Part shown: positions 13,409 through 25,320 of the stretch, piece by piece | Layout: each line of letters starts with the position of its first letter | Position numbering within the stretch: position 1 is the first letter of the stretch | Assembly: GCA_021464415.1 (NCBI GenBank) | Contig: CM038469.1 | Location: 19,301,901-19,365,900 of the forward strand | DNA length: 64,000 nt | Origin: Lonicera japonica | Taxonomy: Eukaryota; Streptophyta; Magnoliopsida; Dipsacales; Caprifoliaceae | Direction: 5' to 3' | Notes under the pieces: generated by a model | The model's database searches: none | What the model was told of the DNA's origin: nothing | What the model saw: the letters and a program-made list of their open reading frames with translations, nothing else | Made by a program: the position numbers and the translations under genes

Positions 13409-13479
13409 TTTTTACTGACAGTGAAAACACTGGCCCATAGGCTTTTTCACTCCTCCTAGAGGTTCAGCGACTGTTGCAC

Positions 13480-14182
13480 GCACTGCTCCTTGTGGGATGC
13501 AGCTTATGTATTCTTCTTATTACTTTTTTGCTTTTGGGCTTAGAAGTTAAAACTTTCTCAGCCACTAGAGTACTAGCCAGCTTAGTAAGGAGTTCCTCAG
13601 TTGCTTGGAATTCTTTAAGAAGTTCCAACAATGAATAAAGCTTATTCATGTTGTAATTCTGTCGGAATCCCTTAAATAAATCCAGCAGCGACTGGAGAAC
13701 GACATCGACCTGAGTTTCCCCATCGATTTTAGCTCCAAAGATCTCTTAGTTCATTCAGAAGACCGATCATCTTTAAAATAAGATCTTTAACTCGGGTTCC
13801 TTCAGCAATAGTCACGTTCATGAGGCCTTTCATCGAAACCTACCTTGCGACATGATCCTGATCCCCAAAAATAAATTTGAGGTTCAGTATTATGTCGTAG
13901 GCGGTGGCAAGAGACTAATGCTAATGTTGTAGCACATTTGACAAAAATGCCAGAATGTAAAACCACGCTATCTCATCAGCCTTTTTTCACCTCCGGTAAG
14001 CCTGGTTTTCCTCATCGGTCGCCCCTTTACCAAGTTCTGTTGGACAAGACTCAGTGAACACAAACTTGTACTGTTTAACAGTAAGCACAATGTTCAAGTT
14101 TCCTTTTTCAGTCAATATAATTAGGTCCAATCAATTTTTTTTAGTTAAGAATAATTAAAAGTGGATCGAAAGAGTTTGCCAT
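13480..14182 (-). pseudogene. Copia-1 gag remnant
   Basis: A minus-strand ATG at 14182-14180 opens a copia Gag-like reading (MANSFDPLL...), followed by recognisable pieces such as DWKRNLNIVLT, ATDEENQAY, ATAYDIILNLK and MKGL in different frames down to about 13.5 kb. Gag forms the virus-like particle that packages element RNA. Several in-frame stops appear, the first only about 13 codons after the ATG, so no Gag can be made. An open piece at 13649-13464 covers the lysine-rich C-terminal part. A CCHC-type knuckle is only faintly traceable around 13.38-13.43 kb. Identification is by family resemblance and position between the leader and the protease motif. Confidence 0.7.
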
Positions 14183-15627
14183 TTTAAAACTTGAGAATCA
14201 CATACAAATTATGATGGACAGTAATAACTTTGAACACATATTTTAAATATGGTACCTTCCACCATTTCAAAAAGCGTTCGCCAGCAGCCTAAGACTTTGA
14301 ATAATATGCCCCGTTAGTGAGGTCGTCTATTATTCATTATTTTTTTTGACAGATGTAAACCTATTAAATTTTACTATCTAGACAATGCCTTATTGTCAAG
14401 CAATACATACTATCTAGACAATCCTTTAGTGTCAAGTAAAATTTAAATAGCCGACTTCCTTTTGTCCTACAAATAATAGTAGAGACTCAGTTGGAGAGCA
14501 TACTATTATTTATATCTAAGTGTATACCATCATTTAATTTAGTCTAATGATTCTGCAATTTATTCTTTCCGATATGGTGGTGAGCACTAAAACCCACAAG
14601 AAAAATAAATCACATCATTTAAAATTATCAGTCAGTGAAATTTGTACAATGATTCCGCAATCTATTCTTTCCGACATGGAAGTGAGCACTATAACACACA
14701 TGAAGAATAAATTACATCATCTACAAACCAATGATGGAGACCGTGGGATTTTTATGTGAAAAAATCCCTCACTCACTTAGTATTTAAAACATTATTTTCT
14801 GAGGGTTAAGAAAATTTTATATTAAATTCTAGTCAACTAAAATACAAGGGTATGAAATATAAAAGACATGTGCAATAAAATTATTTTGCTGCTTTTTTTT
14901 AAAAAAAAACTTATATTTTTCAATTACGCAAAATTTATATTTATATACCCTTTTTTAATTTGACAAGAACTAAACATAAAATAAAAGGTGATCTAGGTAT
15001 GGTCATGTATCCGTGTTGTCCAAATAAGGAAACCTAATAATTAAACACATATGACCAACACACAATCACACAAAGCATTAAACATTCAATAATAAGAATA
15101 ATTAAATCCCTGCTATTATAGTCCAAGCTTCATCATCTCTAGTCCGTTGGAAACCTGTAACGACCTATGTCGCCACTTTATTGACTATGTCGGGAATCAA
15201 CCTTGGTGAAAACGCATTCTTCAACGTTCTTCGTTGAAGAAACTGCAATCTTAGATACAAAAGTCCTATGCCTCCATTTAAGGAGTTCACACAAAAACTA
15301 TTATATCTAAACTGTAAAAAAAATTACATAGATCCTGTTCCTCCTTTTAAAGAGTTCACAAATTTGATCTAAATTTAATTTACAACCATGAATAAAACTC
15401 AAATCATCATGCACATTAAAATTAACCATGAATAAAAATATTGTGGGATCCAATCACATAAAACATAATTACCTGACCATAATAGCGGGACAAGAATATT
15501 GAAAAACAAGGGTTAGCGAGTTCTACATTCTATCCGACAACAACATGCACGAATATATTTAACTGGACAATATGGCTAGTTCAATCCGTACGCAGTATCA
15601 AAGAAAACCAATCCCTTTGATACCAAT
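14183..15627 (-). other. Copia-1 untranslated leader with a short tandem duplication
   Basis: About 1.4 kb between the primer-binding site and gag contains no gene. It holds a direct duplication of roughly 103 bp starting near 14546 and 14649 (shared string ATTCTTTCCGAYATGG). It also holds two copies of a CTATCTAGACAATSC element (about 14380 and 14410), and two related stretches ending in AGTTCACA near 15285 and 15355. The primer site with the sense TGGTATCAAAGG abuts the 5' LTR at 15628. Confidence 0.6.
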
Positions 15628-16835
15628 TGATGGAGACATAAATACAGGATCGTTTGATTTTGCGTTTAGATTGAAAAAAATACTTTTGCTAAAACCCTAT
15701 AAGAAAAAAGGGATTTCACCTTTGTGGATGATGTAGAGGATCCATATGAGGAGACTAGGGTTTGAAAGCATCAAATTGCATTTGGTCAGATTTTTAAAAT
15801 TCTCGCTGGGCTGCGAAAATTAATTGTTTTTGCCATCGAAACAACTTCTGATCGTTCTGATTTTTTTGCAAATGATTGTAACTTTGCATTCCGAACGACA
15901 TATCCAAAAATCAGCTCGATCTAACGGTGCGATCAAAAGTTACAATTGATTTATGACTGCTGTGCTGAAAACCTAAAGATCTTCTATCGTATTCCTTCCG
16001 CCATCAAATCTAGCATCGAGTGTGGGCTACGGTATCACCAAGATTTTCTCCTCTCTCAATAGAACAAACCCTAACTCATGAGAATTATTGTTATAATGAG
16101 AAGAGACAAGGCCGGCGTATATATAAGGCTACGATAGGGACCTTAAGGAGAAATAAGTGTTTGGGCTCCCTATGGAATGTTGGAATCCTAATTCCACTAT
16201 GAATTAGTTCCTTCCATAAATTATAATTCACACCACTAAAGAATTATAATTGCACTCCCGTCCTTATCTAAAAGTTTAATTTCGAGCTCCTTGTTATTAA
16301 ATACTTACTATTCTCCACACGTTAAGATTACAGATAACCATCATTTAAATTAAATTACTGATAATTATATTTAAATGACTTCTTAATCCTTTTGCCTACC
16401 ACTTAACTTATTTGATATGTCGAATTAACATAATCCACTTGCACAGTTTGACATGATCAAAACCTATAAGCTTCTCAAAGGGCTTTCATCAATCCCTATA
16501 TCGGGACATGGATTCCATCAATAATTAATATTTATCATACATATAGTGTCGTCATCCAATTCATGAAGATTATTGATTCATAAATGAATCTCACTCTTAA
16601 TGAGTCAAAACAACAAACACTACATATATATGTCTATTAATTATTTCAAGATTAAGAGCATAAGTAATCATAATAACCATGGAATTTTAAATTGTTTTAT
16701 ATAGTCAGTATAAAAACAATTAACCCAAACTGGTCCTATTCAATACACACGAAGTATACTAGCATAACGAGTTAAAACTATACCGTTTTCTATAGTTAAG
16801 ATAAACTACTAAAACTCGTGCTACAGTCCTACCGA

Positions 16836-18002
16836 CAGGGCCGGCCCTAGGCATAGGAGGCCCAGGCCACCGCCTAGGGCCCCCGACATACCAAGGCCCC
16901 CGATTTTTTTTGAACCTTTTATATACATATATATGCATATGTGTAATGTCTATATTATTTGGCGTTGAGATTAAATAACAAGCACTCTCCTTGGTCCAGC
17001 GGAAGTACCCTTGGTTTGAAATGCATTAAAGGCTAGGGCTTTGGTGTTCAAGCCCCGGCAGCGGTAGATGATTGTAAACCTTTTTTTTCTCCCTTTAAGG
17101 TTCTATTTTTGTCCACTACTTCCTTTTTCTTCCTTTTAAATGCATACAAAATCTAAGTTTATTAAGCATATTTTTCTTTTTTCTTTTTTTTTTTGCTTGA
17201 ACAAAAGTCAATCATTTAGCTTTTGTTTTGATTAAAAATTTAAGGTGTTCTTGCTCATATCCACATAAAATTCAACTCACCTGCTCTTTAAGTTAAACCA
17301 TCTTAACAACAATTCATTTGAAAAATAAAATAAAATCTAGATATCTCTTTGAACGTCTCATCTTTCTTTATCCTTCTTCAAGTTAAATCAATTTTAAAAA
17401 TTCATGAGAAAATAAAATTATGTACCCTCTTTAACGTTATATATATATCTTCCTCCTATTGATTTGAATTGATCTTAACACTTCGTCAGTAGAGAAAATC
17501 CATTCAACACAGGAGGAATTTTCATGGTTAATCGTTTGAGATCATTTCCCAAAAATTATATATATTACATGAATATACAAAAATATGAAAAAGCCCCAAA
17601 ATAAAATAATTTATTGGCTTTCTTAAACGAGATCTTTAGTTAGTTCCATTTATTTTTTTGTAATAAAGTCTTCACATTATTTAACCTTTTCTTATGTATT
17701 CATAATACATAACACTTTATATATTCTTTTGGTTCACAGTTATTTCTCTCTATAATTAGTTGATTTGAATATAACACTCTATCTTTAAGTTGTAGTTTTG
17801 ACTATATTCTATACGATTGAAAAAATATTAATTACTCTTTTTATAATTTGTCAAATGTCATTGCTATAATGATATATATATATATATATTTATATTTTTT
17901 TACAAGTTTATAGATGTATTTATAATATATGAATATATAAAAATATAAAGGGCCCCGAAACAAAATTCGCCTAGGGCCTCTTCAAACTCAAGGCCGGCAC
18001 TA
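16836..18002. mobile_element. Non-autonomous hAT-like DNA transposon
   Basis: Inserted in the copia-1 LTR with a perfect 8-bp duplication CCTACCGA (16828-16835 and 18003-18010), the length typical of hAT transposases. The ends are imperfect inverted repeats: CAGGGCCGGCCCTAGG on the left, and TAGTGCCGGCCTTGAG read inward from the right. Subterminal CGCCTAGGGCC motifs also face each other. The interior is AT-rich and shows no transposase reading frame, so mobility would depend on an autonomous relative. It contains a tRNA-like block (16988-17075). The insertion must be younger than copia-1. Confidence 0.85.
16988..17075 (+). other. tRNA-like pol III promoter block inside the hAT-like element
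   Basis: TTGGTCCAGCGGAAG resembles a tRNA box A, and about 55 bp downstream GGTGTTCAAGCCCC resembles box B (GGTTCRANNCC). A run of T residues follows, which could end pol III transcription. The block cannot fold as a good tRNA by eye, because no clear 7-bp acceptor stem is seen. It is better read as a SINE head or a tRNA-derived fragment carried by the transposon. Confidence 0.35.
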
Positions 18003-18271
18003 CCTACCGATGGGTGTCCAATTTCATCTAAGATTGTGAACCATTAAACTTATATTCCACAAGAACCGATGATATGATCTTCTGTGTGTAAGCTATACTC
18101 TACACACCAAATCATCTACTATATGGAATAAAAGACACACATGCACAATATTTAAATAAATAATATAATGCAATCGTTGCCCATAAAGATTCTCATTAAA
18201 ATAGCAAAACCAAGTTTATAACATATCCAAACCAACACGAAAATTATGGCTTTTAGTATATCACTCTAACA

Positions 18272-20236
18272 AAATAAGGGTGCAGTTATGAACCCCCCCC
18301 CCCCCCCCGAAACTTTGTATTGCTTCCTTTTATCCATCAATCACACGTGGCATAGATTTAGAATGGGCTTGGCCCATCTACTAGTATATATATCAAACGT
18401 TTGATATATGAAGGTGTTTCTCTAAGATTGGCATGTGGCAGTCTTAATGAGTCATATTATCATCCATTCTCTTCTTCAATTAATCCATTCATTCTTAATC
18501 ACTTTCTTTTACTCTTTAGTTTTTTCTCTATGTTTTTCCTTGCATCCAAAGTTCTTACAAATCTCCTTTCACTAAACATGATTCTAAAAATGGGTAGGTT
18601 CAAAAATTCATCTAAAAGCACACTAATCTCTATCATCTCTATTGTGACTTAAAATCAGGAGTGCAATTTGTTCTTTGTTCGTAGTCACTGGTTGAGGTTC
18701 GGAATTTGGAGGTAAAACCAAAATATCTAGCAACTCTTTTTTAATAAAAGCAATTAATAGTTTTATATAGATTATTCGTTGGTGTTTAGCATATTTTAAT
18801 TATATTTGTAGTTTGACTTGCTTTTTATCTCTGAACTTGACCAGTTTGCACAGCGCACATCAATTGTTTGATAAAATGCCAAAATGGATATATATATATA
18901 TATATATTCAGAAGCCTCTCTTCTAGGTACATTTAATTTCTTTTTAAATTTTGGTTTGATATGCTAGACAACGTAATCTATTTGTGGTCATTAATAACCT
19001 TATACTTTAATATTATAGATCTATAATTCAAATTTTTGTGAAGTAATTATACATTCTCTTAGAATTTATAATGCCTAGAGATGAAAAGTTTAAGATGAAT
19101 ATAGTGGCCATCTATCATTTTAAATCATCTTTATTGTTTTAAAATCCCATGATTTGTACTCCTAGAGTTTACAAACATATAGATTATAAGCCAATGTTAT
19201 TTCTTAATAGTTAATTGGTTATGGAAGATTTTATCAATGCTTTTGGATCCAACAAAATGGTTCCTACATTTGTCTAATTTTCTATTTTAACTAATATGAG
19301 ATATATGTTTCCATAATTCACACATTTCAAATTTACTACTGCCTTAACCCAAATTAAAAGTCCATTATTCCTTTTAAAATGCCATAACTTAAGAGGTCAA
19401 ATCTATTCGAGGACATAATCATTCAGTTGGAAATTTTATAAAGATGCATATTATGCTCAATTTAGAACACAATTCGAGGATGAGGTGTATAAAGATGCAT
19501 ATTGTGCTCAATTTAAACAATCAAATGCTATTACACTTTTATATCCTAAATCTTTATTAATACAACCTTTTTGTGTACACCTTATTACTACATTTAATGC
19601 ATTCAAACATAATGCATAAATAATCTATTGTATGAGTTCATAAAGGACCGTTTCTCATCAACATACATAAATCCTTTATCCAAGTACATAGAAATTTCCC
19701 CACGAACAGATCACACAAGAAACCTAAAGCCATAAAATTCTCAACCATTATAACATAGATCATATAATTCTTATAATTTTATGCTGGCATTAAATCAAAA
19801 GGAAATGTCCATAAATGGGGTAATCCTGAAGTAATTATAATTATTGGTAGTAAATAACAACCACAAGAGCTCTCAATAAACCAATAACCATAACATATAT
19901 ATAATAAATCTTATGAACAATGTGCCTCATCCCCAAAAGAATTCAAAATCATTTGTACTACAACATTCCAACTTTAGGACTTTATTTTGAACTACTTAGC
20001 TTTTCTCAATATTTATATTGTTGCTTCTTGACAATTATTTGAAATTATATGCCACATATTTTGCTCAAATGGCTTTGTTACTACCTCATGCTTCCTAGTA
20101 TTTAGAATGTGTCGAGAAACTTTGAAGGCAAGAACAAAATTGACATGATCTTTGTTATTTGTCTTAAGTCAAAATTTGAGGTATAAATGATTTTCTTCGA
20201 AATCATAAAATAGTAATGGTCTAAATTTGAGGTTTA
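18272..20236. other. AT-rich interval without recognised genes
   Basis: It contains a 16-base C homopolymer at 18293-18308, a perfect 22-bp palindrome around an AACGTT centre at 18388-18409, (TA)n at about 18890-18906, and a direct repeat of TATAAAGATGCATATT (about 19438 and 19488). A plus-strand open stretch at 18401-18652 has no recognisable motif. Confidence 0.5.
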
Positions 20237-20658
20237 TGTAACACCCGGTTTCCTTATCGCTTGCAAATCGCGGCCCATATCGCGTATAAGGCTGAATTTG
20301 GCTCCGGGTAGCCAAATTGGGTTCTGTAAAGGTTGGTATGGTTTGAAAACTTCCAAAAAGTCATATTAATATATTCAAGTGTGTTATAATGACCATAAGT
20401 TGTTTTGGGTGGCTCGGACGAAAATCGACTCGAAAATCACAAGTTTCGATCCTATGCGATAAGTTATTTTTACCCAACTTTGGATGACCATAACTTCCTC
20501 ATCCGAACTCCAAATGAGTCCCCGTTTTCGGCCACGTATTCATTTCAATTCCCTCTACAACTTTCGTGTTTTGGCCGAGACCCAATTCCAACTCCTTGAT
20601 GCCCAAAAGTGCGTGCGAAGTCGAGCTGTGACCAAAAACTGAAGGAGGCAGAAATTAA

Positions 20659-20703
20659 CCCATGGAGTCGACTCCATGGGTAAGTGGGGAGTCGGCTACA
20701 TGG
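20659..20703. promoter_or_regulatory. Palindrome pair in LTR E
   Basis: 20659-20680 is a perfect 22-bp palindrome: CCCATGGAGTC followed by its reverse complement. A degraded second copy (GGAGTCGGCTACATGG) lies at 20688-20703, its centre 24 bp away. The position, about 420-470 bp inside the LTR and upstream of the GA-rich leader, matches the palindrome clusters of LTRs B, C and D although the sequence is unrelated. Confidence 0.55.
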
Positions 20704-21794
20704 TTCTGGCGAGATTTTTTATATTTCTTCATCTCATTTCTTCCTCATTTCACCCCAACCATTGGAGAGTCTTTAGAGAGAGAGAGAGGGGCGAATTTGA
20801 GGGGATGAAGAGGGATTGTTAAAGGCCTCTTATCCTACAACAAATCCATGTCATCATCATCATCTCCATCATCATCTTCATCTTCTCCTTCACCTCCATC
20901 CACCATAGCTAGGGTTTTGAGCTCAAATTGGGGATTTTCGCATCTACGCGATTTCGGCTCGATTCTTCCGCAATACTTCGAGGGATTGACCCTCTTAAGG
21001 TGGGAATAATAGTATTTTAACAATTTTTCCTACGATTACAACTTATTCATCTCAAATCGATCCAAACCTACGGTTTCTACTCAAAGTTGCATATGCATGG
21101 GGCTTGGGTTAATTTCTTTGGATATTTTTGATAGATTTGCTTCATATATGATACCAATAACGATTTTATACAAAAAGCCCCAATTATAAATGATTTATGA
21201 GAAAGTTTGGTATATGACCTTCAAGTACGTATACGATTATATACGCTAAGCTTTGATACGCTTATGTATGATGTCATATATGGGATTTAAACTATATTTT
21301 TGACAAAGTTACATATATTAGTGGTATTGTTGTTATGTTTAAGTTATAAAACTACGTTTATGAGATTTTCTACTTACCTAGCCAGTCCGTAAGTATGCTG
21401 GTCAAATATACAAATATGTTTTGAATAAATGAGGTCTTTAAATCATAATGGGAGGCTATTTGGGAACTTATATACATTGTTTGAGTATATTAGACTTTGC
21501 TTGGGGCCAATTGATGAAAACATATGAAACCTCCCAAACTAAGGATTTTCATGGTTTCTTTTCTTAACCGACGGACTTGGCGGATCTTGTTAAATCTCAA
21601 CAATACCACTACATGTCTTACACTATGGATATATACATATATACAAGTTTTACGACTACATATGGAATACTTGCATATTCATATCTATATATGTTGGATT
21701 ATATATTCTTGTGATTTCATTGATTTGATGAGATGATTTCTGTGATTTGATATCGGATGGCCACACCGTTCGTACTAGATAGATGGTGATTACC

Positions 21795-21955
21795 GGTAGC
21801 GTATAGCCTTGGTGGCTACGTGAGTATTATTGTAGCGTGCGCCTTTATGGCGGCGTGAGGTAGCGTATGCCTTTGTGGCTGCGTGAGGTAGCGTATGCCT
21901 GTGTGGCTGCGTGAGGTAGCGTATGCCTGTGTGGCTGCGTGAGGTAGCGTCTAGG
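21795..21955. repeat. 28-bp minisatellite within LTR E
   Basis: Five to six tandem copies of a unit near GGTAGCGTATGCCTGTGTGG plus CTGCGTGA. The last three copies are almost identical and the first ones diverged. It lies inside the possible LTR intron. A minus-strand reading of 133 codons (22191-21790) runs through it only because 28 bp repeats create an open frame, and it is not called a gene. Confidence 0.8.
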
Positions 21956-22863
21956 TGGACCTGGTAGGTGGTCCCTGCCTTGGGCAGAAGAAACCGAGTG
22001 CCGGCTATCTCTGTACAGTAGATATATGAAAATCCTAGACGTGAGTTTGATATATGTGATTGATGTGATAGATCTAGTCGCGGTGTTGTGGCATATACTA
22101 TACGATGACGTATATGTATACTTACATTGTTTTTCTCGTACTTTGGGTTGGGGACATCATACATATATTTGACGAAAGGTTTTCTATACATTGGCTGCTT
22201 CTAAATTGTATTATATACATATATGTGTTTACATTCGTATACATACATTTCTACCCAGATATGGTTTATTAAAGAGAAACAGCATATAAATTACTTTCAT
22301 TATAATACATGGCATGGCATGCATGATTCCTAACTTATTTTCTTATACAACCCTTATAGTTCCCACTGAGCCCGTTTGGCTCACTCCCATTTTCCAAACC
22401 AGTGTTGCAGGTGTTCGTGGGAATGGTACGAGTGCAAGTCTAGATAGCTCTGATGGACTTTGGTCACCTAAGTCGTTGGGAAACGACTTGTGTACTAATT
22501 CTTTAGTTAATAAACTGGATATGTATATTGTATTGTTATGTATTTATATTGATGTCAAGTTATTATGAGATTGAGACCTCAATAGAGGCACTGCTGTGTA
22601 CCAGGGGTGAAATTTTTATATGATAAGGAATTGATAGATGTGGAGATATTATTTTAGCTAAACTTGTGTTGGTTTGACAGGAAATGGTTTTATTGAAAGT
22701 ACAAACTCCACATGCCAAAATTTTCCAAAATGTATGGTTTTAATCGATATCTCAACTATATAAATTCTAAGTTTTACACCTGATCACCCGTCGTCGCGTA
22801 CGACTCCGTGGCTAACCGGGTCCCGGAGGTGAAATCCTCTAAACGGGATTTTGGGGCGTCACA

Positions 22864-23444
22864 GTTTATGTAATTTACTCATTTTATTTTATCTAATATT
22901 GAACTCTTAAATTCAATAATTGATGCAAATTATATGATCCAGTAATTGATGATTATAACCGATCAATTACTCTTTTTTCTCCTACTTCCTTACCTTTTAG
23001 TCTTAATACATTATTCCAGCCGTGCACCTTTTTTTAACCTTCTAAATCCACTTATAGAAATTTAATGCAAAATAAATAGTCAATTTGAAGAAAAGGAGTT
23101 TTATTTCTTGCATCAATATTCACTTCAATTCTTATAATGAATATTCACATATATTATTTACCTTATATATCTTAAATCTCATCTTCAGTTGTTCTGTTCT
23201 TCTGAATGCTCGATCGGGATGCCTATGCATCTTGGCACCATTGTTTGTCTTAATTAAGTGGCTTTCTCATTTGACTTTGTATGCACATGCAATTATTGTT
23301 TACAGTTGAAGTGAAGCTCCACTTTTTCTATATTAGGCTTTTACTTCTTGTATTTATGGCCATGTTAAAGAATTGTTCTACTTGGGCTCAATAATTGATT
23401 CATCTCAATTTTAAAAATTTCTTTGACTTAACTAATATGTTAGC
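22864..23444. other. AT-rich gap between LTRs E and F
   Basis: No recognisable gene. The plus-strand open stretch at 23085-23309 is AT-rich, lacks motifs and is probably chance. Confidence 0.5.
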
Positions 23445-25240
23445 TGTAACACCCTATGTTTTTAATCTATAATTAGTAAATTTAATATCCCTGTCAAGGT
23501 TGGCGCTAGACCGGTATGGCCATTTGGAAGACCGGTCCGCAAGTACAAAAGTTTTGGAAACCTTGGCACCGGACTGGTATGGCCTTTTGGCAGACCGGTC
23601 CGCGATCTAAAATTTTCAAGTTTCTTTGGCACCAGACCGGTCTCCACTTTTCCCAGACCGGTCCACAATGTAAAATCCTGTAGCTTCGTTTTTAACGATT
23701 TGACCCGCATTGACCCTTTTTATTTCTTCTTCCTCAACTTCATTTCGCCATTTTTGAACCTCAGAGCTCTAGGGAGAGGTAGAGAAAGGTTAGATGAAGG
23801 ATTTTGATGCATGGTAGCTCAAATCTTCAAGTTTTGTACTGAAATCGCATATTTCTCAAGCCTTTTGCTAGCCGAATCCATTTCCGAGGTGTAACCAACC
23901 ATTAGGTTGATGTAGATGGTTGTTTTTAGCTCTTCATTTTTTTCTAGAGCTTATCGAGGTGGGAACTCTCCTCTCATCTTTATTTTTCAAGCATTTATAG
24001 TTGATTGAGTTGAAATACTAGATTTTCGGTACCAAATTCTTTTTTCCTCTTGCATGCATGTTGTATAACCTTAGATTATAACATCTGAGCATTTTTATTG
24101 ATAGAATATTGGTTGTATTTGATGAAAACATGTGATGACTATCCTGCATGTTGCTATTTGTGTACACATTTAAGAATTTGGTGCTAGATTGGCTAGAATC
24201 ATCAACCTCATGTCTAATACTTGACATTTAGAACTAAATTAAGAAAATTTCCAGTATAATAAACACTTTTAATTCATTTTAACTTGTGATTAGACATGCA
24301 CTCAATGCTTGATGATGATTCTAAAAGTGTCTAGTGATTTCTTCTCAATACTTGGCTTACGAGATTGTATAAATCATGTTTATAACTAAGTGGCATTGTG
24401 TTTCATGTTAAACGCATAATAAAAATCATGATTATGGATTGCATTTATGATCATATGAAAAAACCTTTTTACAAATAACCAATTGCGGTGCGGTTACGAG
24501 GTTGTTGGAACCGAAAAGCACCGGTATAGAAATGCTTGAGTTGATATTATTGCACAGACCAATGGAAAGATGGGGTGCCATGAAATCTGGTTACTAGTGC
24601 ACTGGCCCAGGGGAAGATGGAGTGCATTTAAGTGTAGTAAATTCCGTCTAGTACCAGTATTAGGTCGAGAAGGAGGAGGTGGATAGACGTTTATACGGTT
24701 ATTGGGAGAGATATACGTTGACAACAAATTTACATGAATTGTGTAAAATAAATGGTTTTACTATTAATGGGTATAATTTTGAAAATTTTTTCAACGATGG
24801 AAATTCATAATTCTTCATATCATGATATGTTCATGCATTGCATTTTCCTTTCCCTATAGTTCCCACTGGACCAGTTTTGGCTCATTCCCTCATTTATATT
24901 TCAGGTATACCTCGTGGTACGGGTAGAGCTCGTGAACCAGGTTCGAGTTCGTCTTAGAGCCACTCTGATACCCTTATGGATTTTAGTTCGTTGTATTATC
25001 TTTGATTGTGGAACTTGTTATCTCTAATGAAGTTGAGAGACTTTGTGTTATCTATGGTTGTATTAGTTTGTATTTACAATTGGACTTTATTTGGACTTCG
25101 GTTTGTCAGTGAATTATGATTTGTATTATTGTGTGTTGGACTAGTTCATTGTTTGGATTGTAAAATTTATTGTGATGTTTTGGTTTATTAAACTTGGTGA
25201 ATTTCTTAGTATTTTCGAATACTTTGTGTCAAAATTTTGT
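23445..25240 (+). mobile_element. LTR F, truncated at its 3' end
   Basis: It begins TGTAACACCCTATG at 23445 and follows the layout of the other long LTRs: a palindrome array (23507-23666), a GA-rich leader (about 23770-23795), splice donor GAG|GTGGGAAC at 23959, the block GTTCCCACTGGACC at about 24858, and acceptor ATTTCAG at 24904. The terminal part seen in E (about 130 bp ending GGGGCGTCACA) is missing, and similarity fades near TCAAAATTTTG at 25240. No target duplication can therefore be defined. No coding domain is present. Confidence 0.7.
23507..23666. promoter_or_regulatory. AGACCGGTCT palindrome array on a 21-bp grid (LTR F)
   Basis: Six sites matching the AGACCGGTCT palindrome perfectly or nearly so have centres at 23512.5, 23533.5, 23575.5, 23596.5, 23638.5 and 23659.5. 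The intervals are 21, 42, 21, 42 and 21 bp. The array also reads as three 62-63-bp repeats, each with two sites. The spacers differ more than the sites. The cluster is about 70-220 bp inside the LTR and upstream of the presumed start, so phased binding by a dimeric protein on one DNA face is a reasonable inference. Confidence 0.65.
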
Positions 25241-25320
25241 TAGATTTCTTAGTATTCCCTGCATATTATTCCATCCTAAATGTATCGCCCTTTGCATCGT
25301 ATGCTCAAATTAAATCTCTA

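Larger units (their letters stand above)
8731..18271 (-). mobile_element. Copia-1: complete but mutated Ty1/copia retrotransposon
   Basis: A full LTR element in minus orientation, 9,541 bp including a nested hAT-like insertion. The 3' LTR is 8731-10199 and the 5' LTR 15628-18271. Both begin TGTTAGAGTGATATAC and end TTATGTCTCCATCA, with one mismatch in the 3' copy. Perfect 5-bp target duplications AAATA lie at 8726-8730 and 18272-18276. Next to the 5' LTR is a degenerate initiator-Met primer site (TGGTATCAAAGG, ending at 15626). Next to the 3' LTR is the polypurine tract AAGCGGGAGAT. The LTRs differ at several percent of sites over the first 120 bp compared by eye, so the element is older than copia-2 and copia-3. 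Gag and pol remnants (10.38-14.18 kb) are heavily interrupted. Confidence 0.93.
15628..18271 (-). repeat. 5' LTR of copia-1, interrupted by a hAT-like insertion
   Basis: Homologous to the 3' LTR from 15628 to 16835 and from 18003 to 18271. The middle 1,167 bp is foreign. The LTR ends TCTAACA at 18271 directly before the AAATA target duplication. The open stretch at 16020-16202 is LTR sequence and not a gene. Confidence 0.92.
20237..22863 (+). mobile_element. Solo LTR E with perfect target duplication
   Basis: A 2,627-bp element beginning TGTAACACCCGG and ending GGGGCGTCACA, with an exact 5-bp duplication GTTTA (20232-20236 and 22864-22868). TG...CA ends, 5-bp duplication and no internal domain make this a textbook solo LTR, formed by recombination between two LTRs. 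Landmarks: a palindrome cluster at 20659-20703; a GA-rich (AG)n start-like region near 20770-20790; splice donor AAG|GTGGGAATA at 21000; a 28-bp minisatellite at about 21.79-21.96 kb; the block GTTCCCACTGAGCCC at about 22360; acceptor TTGCAG at 22410; and an 8-bp stem hairpin at 22470-22489. The termini resemble Del/Tekay-type gypsy LTRs. Confidence 0.9.

Noticed and set aside
16988..17075. A tRNA gene
   Set aside because: Box A-like and box B-like motifs are present but no acceptor stem or anticodon arm could be drawn by eye.
21790..22191. A 133-codon minus-strand protein in LTR E
   Set aside because: It is produced by the 28-bp minisatellite and lies within the LTR; no domain is present.
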